A stretch of DNA of 64,000 nt from Pantoea sp. (GCF_028283705.1 NZ_JAPWKD010000011.1:434001-498000), one strand, 5' to 3'; shown: positions 8,925 through 18,216, counted from the first letter of the stretch. Program-made: numbers and translations. The notes: generated by a model not told the origin, from the letters alone.

Positions 8925-8968
8925 GTCGACAAATAACCACAATAAAACCATCCTTCAGGGGTAAAATT

Positions 8969-10207
8969 ATGTTCTATGCATCTTCCTCATATCCGCTAAA
9001 AAAGCTTTCTGGACTGCTGCTGTTACTGACGGCGGGAGGGGTCGGATTACCTGCCATGGCGGCGACACAACCCAAACTGGATGTGGTCGCTGAGTGGAAT
9101 CGTCTGCCTTATGACCTGAGCGACCCTGCTGCCGCTGCGGCATGGCAAAAAAACGACACCAAAGCGATGCTGCATGGCGTCAAAGTTGATGCGCACGGCA
9201 ACCTGTATGTCAGCACTGCGCGCTGGGGCGGCCCGGAAGTGCCGGCTACGTTGTCAAAGCTGGTGAAAAAGGATGGGCAATGGATGCTGAAGCCGTTCCC
9301 CAGCGAAGCGATGAACGATGTGCATAATCCGCAGGGTTTAAAGGCGGTGCTGGGATTTGAGATCGATCGTCATAACGTGATGTGGATTCTCGACCAGGGC
9401 CACATTGCCGGTGCGCCGAATAAACCCGGTGATGAAAAGCTGGTCGCGTGGGATTTGAATAAAAACAAAGAAGTGGCGCGCTACACCTTCACTAATGATC
9501 AAGTCGATTTTACCTGTTCATTCCTCAATGATGTGGCGGTAGATAATGATGCCGGTGTGGTTTATATCACCGATTCCGGCATTATGTGCCATCCGCTGAA
9601 AGGGGGTTTGCTGGTGTACAAAATGAAAACCGGCGAGGCGAAACGGGTACTTTCTGCGCCTGAATGGGTTAATGACCAGCCCGGTTTTACCTTCAGTATT
9701 CACGGTGAAAAAGTGCTGAAGGATAAAGACGGTAAAGCCAATCCGATGCTGACCGGTGCCGACGGTATTGCGTTGTCCGGTGATAAGAAAACCCTTTACT
9801 GGACCAATCTGACGGGCAATCGTCTGATGAAAGTGCCCACCGCCGTGCTGCGCAACTTCAATAACAGCGAAGCGCAGATCGAGCAGGCGGTCAAAGTGGA
9901 TACGGTATTACCGTCGAATACCGACGGCATCACTGCGGATCGCCAGGGCAATCTGTATCTTACCGCGCTGATGCTCAATGGCCTGATGAAACGTGATGTG
10001 AAAACCGGCAAAGTCACCCCCCTGGTGACCAGCGACGCCATCGCCTGGCCGGATACCATCGGCTGGGGACCGCATGGCGACCTTTACTTCGTCAGTAACC
10101 ATCTCAACAGCTGGGTAGGGGGGGAGATGAATTTTACTAATCCGCCGGTACCCAATTTCCGCATTTATAAAGTCCATGTGGGGGGTGAACCGTACACCGC
10201 GAAATAA
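8969..10207 (+). CDS. Secreted yellow/MRJP-family beta-propeller (possible lactonase)
   Basis: A 412-residue protein with a signal peptide (KK then LSGLLLLLTAGGVGLPAMAA). It matches, from memory, the bacterial branch of the major-royal-jelly/yellow family (often labelled L-dopachrome tautomerase-related). Repeating propeller blades are visible: 'VDAHGNLYVS', 'DNDAGVVYITDSG', 'LSGDKKTLYWTNL', 'TADRQGNLYLTAL', 'GPHGDLYFVSNHLN'. The fold is shared with SMP-30/gluconolactonases, so a periplasmic lactonase that feeds the divergent sugar-acid importer is plausible but not shown. AGGGG lies 8 nt upstream of the ATG. The shared palindromes argue for co-regulation with the MFS operon. Confidence 0.8.
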   Translation: MFYASSSYPLKKLSGLLLLLTAGGVGLPAMAATQPKLDVVAEWNRLPYDLSDPAAAAAWQKNDTKAMLHGVKVDAHGNLYVSTARWGGPEVPATLSKLVKKDGQWMLKPFPSEAMNDVHNPQGLKAVLGFEIDRHNVMWILDQGHIAGAPNKPGDEKLVAWDLNKNKEVARYTFTNDQVDFTCSFLNDVAVDNDAGVVYITDSGIMCHPLKGGLLVYKMKTGEAKRVLSAPEWVNDQPGFTFSIHGEKVLKDKDGKANPMLTGADGIALSGDKKTLYWTNLTGNRLMKVPTAVLRNFNNSEAQIEQAVKVDTVLPSNTDGITADRQGNLYLTALMLNGLMKRDVKTGKVTPLVTSDAIAWPDTIGWGPHGDLYFVSNHLNSWVGGEMNFTNPPVPNFRIYKVHVGGEPYTAK

Positions 10208-10215
10208 TTGTTCAG

Positions 10216-10236
10216 CGGCGGAGTATCACTCCGCCG
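10216..10236. terminator. Hairpin terminator
   Basis: A 9-bp stem, CGGCGGAGT with ACTCCGCCG, and a 3-nt loop, followed by TTTAACT. It lies between the convergent MRJP-family and DUF1090 genes. Confidence 0.7.
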
Positions 10237-10252
10237 TTTAACTCTCCTGAGG

Positions 10253-10561
10253 TTAGTTATTTCGGGCGTCGTCGAGTGCATCCTCGGCATCTGCCAGTTT
10301 CTGACGCAGTTCTTTTACTTCACGTTCCCGGCGGCGAATGTCTTCTGCATTACCATTCCGCGAAGCCGAATTACGGCAATGTCTTTTCACTTCGGTGATG
10401 GCGCGTTCCAGCCCGGCAATTTCATGCCTGTTATTATATTCCTGCGCATAACCCATCTGGCGCTGCAGCGCTGCTTCTCTTTGTTCACAGCTTTGGGTTT
10501 GCTCCGACGCATGGCTGGCGACAGTGAATGCCACCAGTGGCAGAGTTAAAAACATTTTCAT
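10253..10561 (-). CDS. DUF1090 periplasmic protein (YqjC-like)
   Basis: A 102-residue protein with a short signal peptide (MKMFLTLPLVAFTVASHA) and a charged helical body. The pattern 'CEQREAALQRQMGYAQEYNNRHEIAGLERAI' with a later Cys matches E. coli YqjC (DUF1090), where two Cys flank a coiled coil. The C-terminal half ('RRREREVKELRQKLADAEDAL') is coiled-coil. Function is not known for the family. It is convergent with the MRJP-family gene and divergent from the giant gene. Confidence 0.85.
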   Translation of the reverse strand: MKMFLTLPLVAFTVASHASEQTQSCEQREAALQRQMGYAQEYNNRHEIAGLERAITEVKRHCRNSASRNGNAEDIRRREREVKELRQKLADAEDALDDARNN

Positions 10562-10856
10562 CGAGAAATATTCTCTCCATAGATAGTGGCAGGTGTTTCC
10601 TGATATTTCGCCTGCGGTTGAATGTTGCTGGAAAACCTTTTCTGGCTCTCTTCAACCCTAATCTAGCGATATTTATTTTTCGGGCTTTCGAATTTGGTTG
10701 GTTTCTTCTGTTTATTGCCAATCAGATAAAAAACAGATTGGCCTGTCAGTTGAGCGAAATCCGAAAGTTCAGGTCTTTTTCCGATAATCCCGCCGGACTG
10801 TGACCGGTAATCTTCCCTGATTAATTTTTTTTACTTTCTTAATGTCAGGGATCTCC

Positions 10857-13800
10857 ATGCTTACCAAACCACTTCAGGCACACACCGACCGCACCCAGGC
10901 AACAGACTTTTCCGGCCCCCAGGGCAAAGCGGGCAGTAAAACGGGGCCGATGCTGCAGCCAGAAACCGCCATCAACTTCATGGATACACTCAGCATTCTT
11001 GCAGCTGATACCGGGATTTTCTATGAAACGGGTTCCGCCGTGTTGTTTAGCGGGCTGAAAGAACAGCAGAAAATCCTGGACTGGATGCAGGACGCACACG
11101 AAGTGACGCTGGACTTCAGGGACAAGGACGCTTCCGTGGCAACGTGCATGACCAGTAAAGGGGTACCGGTTTCGGAGGACAAGCTTGCTGAGGTGATTGA
11201 TGGGCTGACGGATGCTGTTGATGACATCCCGGTGCCTGAACATATCAGGAAGAATCAGGAGAAGAAGGTAGAGGAAGAGCCGTTGTTCGGGGTGGAGCAA
11301 GACCTGGAGGAGCCGGAAGAGAATCAGAGGGCGCCGGAAGTGTTTGTCCTGCCGGATCTGCGGAAAGAGCGCGGGAAGCTGGTTGAATACCGCCGTCTGG
11401 GCAAGCTCCGGGATTACCTTGAAGTTGATATGGAGGAGATGAAAAAGATCCAGACAGAGATGTCGGAGCACAAGTGGTCCCCCGCAGCGCCGTCTCTGAA
11501 ACAGGCGGGTGATAATCTTTGCGAACTGAGCAAGACACTGGCGGCATTCCCCCCGCAGGACGGCCCTCAGAAAGTGGGGATGATGAACGCGCAGCTGTCG
11601 CTGCACGATATCGCGGAGGCGCTGAAGAAAGCCGATACAGTCCTGGCCGGAGTGGCAGAACATCGTAAGAGCGGCGGCGTGGCGGAACTTTCGGAGGGGC
11701 CGGAGGCAGTACGGCGTGAGCTGCTGCAGGCGCTGGACAGAGGCCGTTTTCCTTACCTGTGGCAGGCGGTGGAGTTGCCGGAAGAGGTGTGTAAGTGGGA
11801 GGAGCAGGCGCTGCTGCATAAGGGCATGGATAAGGCTTACACAGAAATGAAGGCCGACTGCCAGAAAGTGGTCAGGGCGCTGGAGAAAACGCGTGACGCG
11901 TACCTGAAGGATGTACGCTCAGAGCTGAAGGGGCTGCAAGAGGAAGAGGTGGCACTGTCTGAATTAGCTAAAGATACTGACGGGGCGGACCCCATGTCGG
12001 CGAAAATCCGCGATGCAGCACGGGCGCTGGTACCGGTGTGCGTGGAGCTGGGGAATGCACTGTCAGAGGCGGCAGCAACAAATGACGACACGACGCTGAA
12101 AGATCTGAAAAAAGCGACCGCAGACCTGCGAAATATGTCGGCGGCGCTGCACAATGCCGCCATCATCAGCGGAGTGGCAGACGCAGCAGAAAAGACCAGA
12201 CTGGGAGAGCCGTTACGGGCGCTGGCGAAAAAGGCGCTGGATACGGTGGCAACGGAGGTGGGAAAGGCCCGGGACGAACTGGAGGGGCACCTGAAGCCCG
12301 GATTTTTCACCATGAAGGAAAAACACCTCAGCAGGCACAGCCGCACAACCTTCGCTATGGCCCTGAAGAATGCGGACGGCAGGGTGAAAATCGTGAAGCA
12401 GGCGATGGAGAAGAGCAGTAATGCCCTGAAGCAGGAAGAGAAGGTGGAGGAGGGCGTGGCGCATGTTTTGCTGCATGTTCTGAGACATGAGTGGACGCTG
12501 AAGAAGGCGGGCAGGCAGTGGGACAACGCGAAAGACATGGCGTCGGCGCTGGGGCATCTGGCGGTGAAAGGCTGGCGTGCCGCCCAGACGGGCACGGCGC
12601 ACGGACTGAACCCGGCCCAGCCCAGCGACTTTCATTGGCAAATCAGGGGGGTGGTATCCAGCCCGCTGGGTATGATGCTGAATATTCACCGTGCGATGGA
12701 GGATCTTGCCGAAGCGTCAATGGCGGCGTCAGAGAAGAAGCCGCAGGTGAAAAGAGAGCTGCGTGATCGCGGCAACATACTGACGCCGGATCAGCGCAGG
12801 GAAACGTTACATCAGTACCAGGAAGCAAAGCTGGCCGGGCTGGATAAGAAACGGGTGGCGGCAGAGCAGCAGGCAGAGACGCTGGGGCGGGTGATGGAGA
12901 TGACGGAGCGTGAGCTGGGCGATATGCAGAAAACCTTCCTCATGCGGCAGCACCAGAACAGCATCGGGGTCATACGTACCCTCTGCCGCGCTTCGGCAAA
13001 GCGGTGCCGGGATGCGATGGCGGAGATGAGCCGGGAGATGGAGCAGCTGGTTAATCCGGGCGGAAACAGCGGGATACCGGCCTCAGCGCTGCGTGGTAAG
13101 AAAGATTACAAACATGCCCAGGGAGCCATTATGAAATGCCTGCGGGCTACCGACGCGGCGATGAAAAAGCTGTCGGCCGAAGTGGCAGAAATCACTCACA
13201 AGCAGATTAACCTGTTTTCGAAGGATGCGAAGCTGGTGAAGTATGTTGCCGGGGTGCTGCACGCCAGTAAAGCGCAGATCCCGGAGGATGCGAGCGAGGA
13301 GGAGCGGGCGCATCTGCTGTCGCTGTTCGACAGGGTGGTTGATGAGCTGGGTGACGTTTTTAAAACGGAGAAGGACCCGGAGGGTAAAGCGTTTATAGAT
13401 CGTGTCAGGCGGGAGGGTGTGCTGCTGGAGATGAAGGCGAACCTGGCAGCGGAGACGCCGGAAAAAGCGGCGGCCCACCTGGAGGGCTGGGTGCAGAAGA
13501 TGACGAAAAAGTCGTCCGGGGCAGTGTCAGGGGCGTTTGCGAAAAGGATGGTACAGACGCTGTTTGGTCAGACAGCGAAGAGCCTGCTGGGGGGGATGTT
13601 CCACGGTGCGAAGATACTGGGTTTCGGCTACAGGATAGCGAAAGAAATTGACCGCTTTGTCACGGACAGGGGAAGGCTGGAGCGCGCGCGTACGCCGACG
13701 CAGTTTGTCCGGGCCGCTGATTTAGATGCGGTGGAAAACCGGCTGGTGTACGGGATAGTGGAACAGACAGTGAGTTTATTTACGCCTTCGGCGGTGAAAA

Positions 13801-16800
13801 CCGTCGTGAAGGGCGGTTTTGTGGTGGACAAAATCAGGCAGGAGGGTTTCCGGAAGGTGTTGAAGGATACCTGTGGTGGTCTGCCCGGTGACATTGTAAT
13901 TGAGTCAGGTATTCAGAGTATAGTCTCAACCGGAGTGGCAGGAGTGAATGCGCTGCATAAGGCTGCAGAAACCAGGGCTGAAGGAAAGGCGGGTGAAGCG
14001 GAGAGAATTCCGGTGGGTAATAACCGCCCGACAGAAGCGAACCGGATAGCGGAGCCGCAGGTACATAGCCGGGGCAGAAGAAGTACACAGCCCGCCATGG
14101 AACAGGCCGCATCGGATGCCCGTGCCGTACAGCCACCGGTAACCGGCTCACCGGCAGTTGCAGAGGCAGCGGCAGAGGACGATGCTCTGGTAGATGCCAG
14201 CCAGAACTCGCCTGCTGACAGTACCGACGCCAGCGAATTCACAATGACCGAGAAAGAATATAACGATACGCAAATCGGTATGGATGCCAGGAATAAGGCC
14301 GACTATAGAAAATTTATCGAGAATGATATCCAGAAGATTATCGATAAACACCCCGAGGCTCGTGGCAAGATCTCATCACCTTACAGTTACGTTAGCACTA
14401 TCATCAAGGGACCGCCCGATGTGGTGGGTCGTGCGCGCATCATTGATATTTACACCGGGAACGTTCCGTTCAACGCCGAGGTGTTATGGCACGGTAGCAC
14501 GGGTGACAAGGATTCAACCGAAACCTATCAGGAATTTCGTAGGGAGCTATTTGGGCAAAAGGGGTATAAGTCAGTCAGAACAGTCCCTCATGATGTCGTG
14601 CCTATCACCGATGCCCAGAGAAATCTGGATATAAGGAAAAATCCTGTTATTAAACATTCGGCAGCAAAACTGAGAGAAAGGTGGCCCAATCATCTGCGAG
14701 AAATGAGAACAAGAGCGCCAGAGATGGCAACGCTTTACCGAAATATCTTTCAGCTGGGATTTAAAAGAGCTCTGGTTTCGCCAAATTCACATTTGTCTGC
14801 GGCTGAGAAAACAGCCATCAGAACGTTCTTAAACGGCGACAGTAGCCACGTGATGACGCTGAAATATAATGGCAAGCCGGTATTAGACGTTATCGCCCTG
14901 GAAGTTCCGGGTGATAACCCGGGCGAAAAGAAATTATTAATCATGGATTACGATGGAAAATTGTTGTGCACATCTGCGGGTACGGTCAGCAATGGGAATA
15001 GCTTCTCGCCAGGTGCCGACCTCCAGACCTATATTGCCCAACATATGACTCAGGGTGCCAGCGAAGATGCCGCGAAAGTGTCAACCCGAACCGTAACGAT
15101 AGAGAATACCGGCGATAATTACGACACAAAACTGGTTGAGAATTATCTGACTGCGCAGAACGATGAGTTTTATCATGTAGTGGCGGATCCAAACAAAGAA
15201 GATAAAAGCAGGTTGTTTAAAAAACTTGATAAAATAGCGGATAACCTTTCTTTTATGATTGGCATGTCCGGTGCACCAAAAACAACCCCACAGGGAATGT
15301 TAGCGTCAGCAGCTGTGACAATAGGTAAAGGAATTATAAAATATACTATCGACTCGGATGCAACGGAGCGTAGAAATATAACTATTCAGACTGCCATAGA
15401 TACAACGGCAGGGCTTCTTACAGATGGGCTTGGCGGAAGGGTTCTGGGGAAAATAGGTAAGAAAAATAAATTTGTTGGCGATGGGATGAAGTTCTCTAAT
15501 GATTCAGGTATAACCACACAGAAAGTTGGCGAGAAAATCAATGAGGAAACGACAAAATTAGCCAAAATACTTGGGGTCGAAGTTAAAAGTAAACAAAACG
15601 ATGCCATATCAGCGCCTAAGGAAGAGCAAGCATTAGCAACTGAAAACCATCTGAGTGCCACCCCTGGAGCCGGGTCGAGAGTATTAACACCGTCAACCCT
15701 CTGGCGGCAAGCTTTAAGCGATGTAAGGAAGGGACTTCTTCAGGATAATAAAACCAACACATTATCTACCGAGACCATAAGGTTTCTGGAGAGTGTTGGA
15801 GTAGATATTAAAAAACTACTGAATAGATATGGTTCTGTAGAATCACGTCGGCGCGCTACTGTCAATGGTGTGACAGATTATAGCCGGGTAGAATTTGACT
15901 CCGATGGTGTAAACGATATCCTGAATGAAGCTGATAAAGCGTACAAAAAATTCGAAAAAGCACAGCTTCAGGAACGGATTGTCAATAAACTGGAGGAACT
16001 GGAAAAAATAACCGCCAATGGTGGAAAAATTCAAATTCCCTATCAGCTGCTCAAAGATTTACGCGAGGCAGGAATAGATATTGATGATTATCTTTCCGGC
16101 AATGCGCTTGATAATGATAATAATCCTGACACGAAATATGTGGTGCGATATGAGCATTCTATACTGGACCAGTCACGACTGAAAAAATTGCGATTTATGG
16201 TCAAAGCGGAAAAACTGGACGAATCTGACATGGAAGGTGCGGTTGATTTAGTAAGAGAAATAAGAGACTCAATGGGTGAAAATGAAAAAGTGAGTATTCC
16301 TGATAAAGTAATAAGGATGCTTAAGACACCCACGACCAATGCCAGGATTTACATCCTGACCAATGGCGACGAAACGCCTGCCAAAGCAGCCGCGACACAG
16401 AAAGGGCACGCAAATCCCACCAACCATCGATTTGTTTCGGATTATACACTGAACAAAGGCCATCTAAACTCGCTTATTGAGAAATACAGAGGATATTCGA
16501 TCCCTAATCAGCAAGCGGCTCATACATATTTGACAAAACGCATTGACGACATCACCGCAGAAAATAATGGGATTGGTGATGATGTTCAGATATATACCTT
16601 TCCTGAAAAATTTGAAAATGCATTGAAAAAAGAAGGTGTATTTGATTTAAAAACATATCTGGAAGACCATGGGAAATATTCGATGGCTAAAGGCTGTTGG
16701 CTGCTCAGCAAAAATCAAATGGATGATTTAGCCAAAGAATTGTATGTGACTTTGCCCGCAGAAGAGAGAGCTAACATTGATGCTAAAAGTACTGCAACTC

Positions 16801-17612
16801 AATTAACGGCCAACCATCAGGCGCTAGAGAGGAAATGGAGGAATGTCGGACAGGAGCTGGATGCTTTGATCGCCTCCGGAGGAGAAGGCAATTTAACATC
16901 AGGAACGATTAACTTCCTGAGAGCACAGGGGATGGATATCAATGGTTCGTTGAAGAAAAATGGTACACCAGACGAAGACGACAATAATAATAGTAAGGTA
17001 GATTCGCGAGGGGCATCAGCCATCAAAAAAGATATTGAGCAGTTTAAGCGGCGACAGAAAATTCCCGCAACGCTTAAACAGCTTAACTCTCTGATGGAAC
17101 GATTGGATAAACATAAACGCCTCAACCTGCCTGAGAGCATAAGAAATATATTGAAGTCTAGTCCTGCTATTGATGACAACGATATTTATATGGAAGATAT
17201 TAAAACGACACCAGTAAGTAAAGCCGAACTGAACTGGATGTATTGGGCGTTAAAAGCGGAGGCTGATCTGCCTGCGGACAGTACCCCTGAGCAAGCAGCG
17301 GCATTTATGCAGGAACTGGAAAATGCCATGGGGACAGGTGACACCATGGCATTACCGCCTCATTTAATTAACCGTCTGAAAGCGCATGGCGTTAAGGTAG
17401 ATGATTTTGTAAAAGAGCATGGTAATACGACGTTGGCAGAGGAATATGCGGCCAGAAAAGGCACTCCAGGCAACCTGGACACAAGAGATATTGAGATTTC
17501 GAAAGAACGTGTCACAGAACTAAGAGGAAAATTGCCTATCCCGCAGGAGCCGCTTGCTCGTACCGCTGATGAGCAACCGGAAAATGAGACACCTGTTACA
17601 GCGGCGACTTAA
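10857..17612 (+). CDS. Giant putative secreted effector/toxin with C-terminal repeats
   Basis: About 2250 residues and not recognised as a known named protein. The frame opens at ATG 10842, but ATG 10857 has AGGG 6 nt upstream and is preferred. There is no Sec signal; the first 35 residues are Ser/Thr/Gly/Gln-rich, as in type III effectors. Numbering from 10842: 1-1065 is Glu/Lys/Ala-rich helical sequence with probable coiled coils; about 890-930 is a Gly/Ala-rich amphipathic stretch; 1070-1130 is an Ala/Pro/Ser linker; 1140-1610 is a mixed alpha/beta domain ('FNAEVLWHG', 'LKYNGKPVLDVIALEVPGD') faintly like the dermonecrotic-toxin-like regions of large bacterial toxins; 1616-2256 holds about seven degenerate repeats. 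DNA changes from GC-rich to AT-rich near the linker. No chaperone gene is adjacent. Toxin/effector is an inference from size, architecture and the SopB-like effector nearby. Confidence 0.6.
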   Translation: MLTKPLQAHTDRTQATDFSGPQGKAGSKTGPMLQPETAINFMDTLSILAADTGIFYETGSAVLFSGLKEQQKILDWMQDAHEVTLDFRDKDASVATCMTSKGVPVSEDKLAEVIDGLTDAVDDIPVPEHIRKNQEKKVEEEPLFGVEQDLEEPEENQRAPEVFVLPDLRKERGKLVEYRRLGKLRDYLEVDMEEMKKIQTEMSEHKWSPAAPSLKQAGDNLCELSKTLAAFPPQDGPQKVGMMNAQLSLHDIAEALKKADTVLAGVAEHRKSGGVAELSEGPEAVRRELLQALDRGRFPYLWQAVELPEEVCKWEEQALLHKGMDKAYTEMKADCQKVVRALEKTRDAYLKDVRSELKGLQEEEVALSELAKDTDGADPMSAKIRDAARALVPVCVELGNALSEAAATNDDTTLKDLKKATADLRNMSAALHNAAIISGVADAAEKTRLGEPLRALAKKALDTVATEVGKARDELEGHLKPGFFTMKEKHLSRHSRTTFAMALKNADGRVKIVKQAMEKSSNALKQEEKVEEGVAHVLLHVLRHEWTLKKAGRQWDNAKDMASALGHLAVKGWRAAQTGTAHGLNPAQPSDFHWQIRGVVSSPLGMMLNIHRAMEDLAEASMAASEKKPQVKRELRDRGNILTPDQRRETLHQYQEAKLAGLDKKRVAAEQQAETLGRVMEMTERELGDMQKTFLMRQHQNSIGVIRTLCRASAKRCRDAMAEMSREMEQLVNPGGNSGIPASALRGKKDYKHAQGAIMKCLRATDAAMKKLSAEVAEITHKQINLFSKDAKLVKYVAGVLHASKAQIPEDASEEERAHLLSLFDRVVDELGDVFKTEKDPEGKAFIDRVRREGVLLEMKANLAAETPEKAAAHLEGWVQKMTKKSSGAVSGAFAKRMVQTLFGQTAKSLLGGMFHGAKILGFGYRIAKEIDRFVTDRGRLERARTPTQFVRAADLDAVENRLVYGIVEQTVSLFTPSAVKTVVKGGFVVDKIRQEGFRKVLKDTCGGLPGDIVIESGIQSIVSTGVAGVNALHKAAETRAEGKAGEAERIPVGNNRPTEANRIAEPQVHSRGRRSTQPAMEQAASDARAVQPPVTGSPAVAEAAAEDDALVDASQNSPADSTDASEFTMTEKEYNDTQIGMDARNKADYRKFIENDIQKIIDKHPEARGKISSPYSYVSTIIKGPPDVVGRARIIDIYTGNVPFNAEVLWHGSTGDKDSTETYQEFRRELFGQKGYKSVRTVPHDVVPITDAQRNLDIRKNPVIKHSAAKLRERWPNHLREMRTRAPEMATLYRNIFQLGFKRALVSPNSHLSAAEKTAIRTFLNGDSSHVMTLKYNGKPVLDVIALEVPGDNPGEKKLLIMDYDGKLLCTSAGTVSNGNSFSPGADLQTYIAQHMTQGASEDAAKVSTRTVTIENTGDNYDTKLVENYLTAQNDEFYHVVADPNKEDKSRLFKKLDKIADNLSFMIGMSGAPKTTPQGMLASAAVTIGKGIIKYTIDSDATERRNITIQTAIDTTAGLLTDGLGGRVLGKIGKKNKFVGDGMKFSNDSGITTQKVGEKINEETTKLAKILGVEVKSKQNDAISAPKEEQALATENHLSATPGAGSRVLTPSTLWRQALSDVRKGLLQDNKTNTLSTETIRFLESVGVDIKKLLNRYGSVESRRRATVNGVTDYSRVEFDSDGVNDILNEADKAYKKFEKAQLQERIVNKLEELEKITANGGKIQIPYQLLKDLREAGIDIDDYLSGNALDNDNNPDTKYVVRYEHSILDQSRLKKLRFMVKAEKLDESDMEGAVDLVREIRDSMGENEKVSIPDKVIRMLKTPTTNARIYILTNGDETPAKAAATQKGHANPTNHRFVSDYTLNKGHLNSLIEKYRGYSIPNQQAAHTYLTKRIDDITAENNGIGDDVQIYTFPEKFENALKKEGVFDLKTYLEDHGKYSMAKGCWLLSKNQMDDLAKELYVTLPAEERANIDAKSTATQLTANHQALERKWRNVGQELDALIASGGEGNLTSGTINFLRAQGMDINGSLKKNGTPDEDDNNNSKVDSRGASAIKKDIEQFKRRQKIPATLKQLNSLMERLDKHKRLNLPESIRNILKSSPAIDDNDIYMEDIKTTPVSKAELNWMYWALKAEADLPADSTPEQAAAFMQELENAMGTGDTMALPPHLINRLKAHGVKVDDFVKEHGNTTLAEEYAARKGTPGNLDTRDIEISKERVTELRGKLPIPQEPLARTADEQPENETPVTAAT
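15687..17609 (+). repeat. Seven degenerate protein repeats at the C terminus of the giant gene
   Basis: Units start at about residues 1616, 1709, 1800, 1896, 1994, 2077 and 2154 (numbering from 10842), each 77-100 residues. Shared pattern: L-x(2)-[LI] helix, a short Gly/Asn turn, a hydrophobic strand with Pro ('IQIPYQLLKDLREAGIDIDD', 'VSIPDKVIRMLK', 'LNLPESIRNILK', 'MALPPHLINRLKAHGVKVDD'), then 'G[VI]D[IV]xx[YFL]L' and an Asn/Asp-rich loop, ending in 'S...LxxL'. The repeats are diverged at the DNA level, so they are old. Their role is unknown. Confidence 0.6.
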
Positions 17613-17623
17613 ATTAGCAACGC

Positions 17624-17650
17624 AAGACGATGAATTTTCGTCGTCTTTAT
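17624..17650. terminator. Bidirectional hairpin terminator
   Basis: Stem AAGACGA/TCGTCTT with a 10-nt loop and T/A-rich flanks, between the convergent giant gene and the XRE-cupin regulator. Confidence 0.7.
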
Positions 17651-17660
17651 TCCTTTGAAT

Positions 17661-18209
17661 TCAATTCTGCTCCGACAGCTGCACCGCCATGGTATTGGGC
17701 TCCAGCGCTTCAAACAGGTGCGGCTCGTCAGCGGGATAGCAAATGTAGTCGCCAGGGCCGAGTAGCACCGGTGCATCGCTCGGGCCGACCAGTGCGCGGC
17801 CCTGAGCGATGATCACATGCTCAACCGAGCCGGGCGGATGCGGCTTTGACGCCCGCGCAGCGCCGGGTTGGCTGGTGATCAGATAAAGATCGCGACGCCC
17901 GCCTGGCGGGCAACTCGCCAGCAGCGCGGCCTGATAATCCGCCAGTTCGGCAGAGATCACCATTCCTTCACCTTTACGAATCACCTGTAACCGCTTCACT
18001 TCCGGCTCCATCAGGCGCGCAAAAGGAATATTCAGCGCCACGCACAATGACCACAGTGTCTCAATACTGGGATTGCCATTGCCTGCTTCCAACTGCGACA
18101 GGGTCGATTTCGCCACTCCGGCGCGACGAGCGACCTCAGTCAATGAAAGACCGGCGCGCTGGCGTTCACGCACCAGTCCGGCGGCAATAATATCAATCGG
18201 CGGGGTCAC
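17661..18209 (-). CDS. XRE-family regulator with C-terminal cupin
   Basis: 182 residues. The N-terminal helix-turn-helix (about 14-68, 'LSLTEVARRAGVAKSTLSQLEAGNGNPSIETLW') is followed by a cupin sensor domain (about 105-180, 'HPPGSVEHVIIAQGRALVG', 'LGPGDYICYPADEPHLFEAL'). This architecture is common next to AzlCD-type amino-acid exporters, and here the gene is divergent from azlC across 102 bp that hold two copies of a probable binding site. It likely represses azlCD and itself in response to an amino acid or related ligand. The effector cannot be read from the sequence. Confidence 0.9.
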   Translation of the reverse strand: MTPPIDIIAAGLVRERQRAGLSLTEVARRAGVAKSTLSQLEAGNGNPSIETLWSLCVALNIPFARLMEPEVKRLQVIRKGEGMVISAELADYQAALLASCPPGGRRDLYLITSQPGAARASKPHPPGSVEHVIIAQGRALVGPSDAPVLLGPGDYICYPADEPHLFEALEPNTMAVQLSEQN

Positions 18210-18216
18210 AGCTACT

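Larger units (their letters stand above)
8344..8968. other. Long divergent regulatory region
   Basis: No gene is supported in this 625-bp gap. It contains three strong copies of a CTRACATGTYAG palindrome (8499-8512, 8672-8683, 8909-8924) and a half-site near 8546-8553. It serves the leftward MFS operon and the rightward MRJP-family gene. Several copies over 400 bp suggest looping by one repressor. Confidence 0.65.

Noticed and set aside
10528-10803. 91-codon plus-strand frame before the giant gene, examined as a chaperone
   Set aside because: Overlaps the DUF1090 gene, very hydrophobic/aromatic and basic, unlike acidic T3SS chaperones.
10562-10856. HrpL box (GGAACC-N15/16-CCAC) in front of the giant gene, suggested by GGAAAACC near 10630
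   Set aside because: The spacing and the CCAC half are missing; an Hrp-type promoter is not supported.
10845-11819. 324-codon minus-strand frame inside the giant gene
   Set aside because: Antisense shadow of the high-GC coding region; Leu/Arg/Gln/His-rich, no domain, no ribosome site. Same for minus frames at 11837-12595 and 12213-12689.
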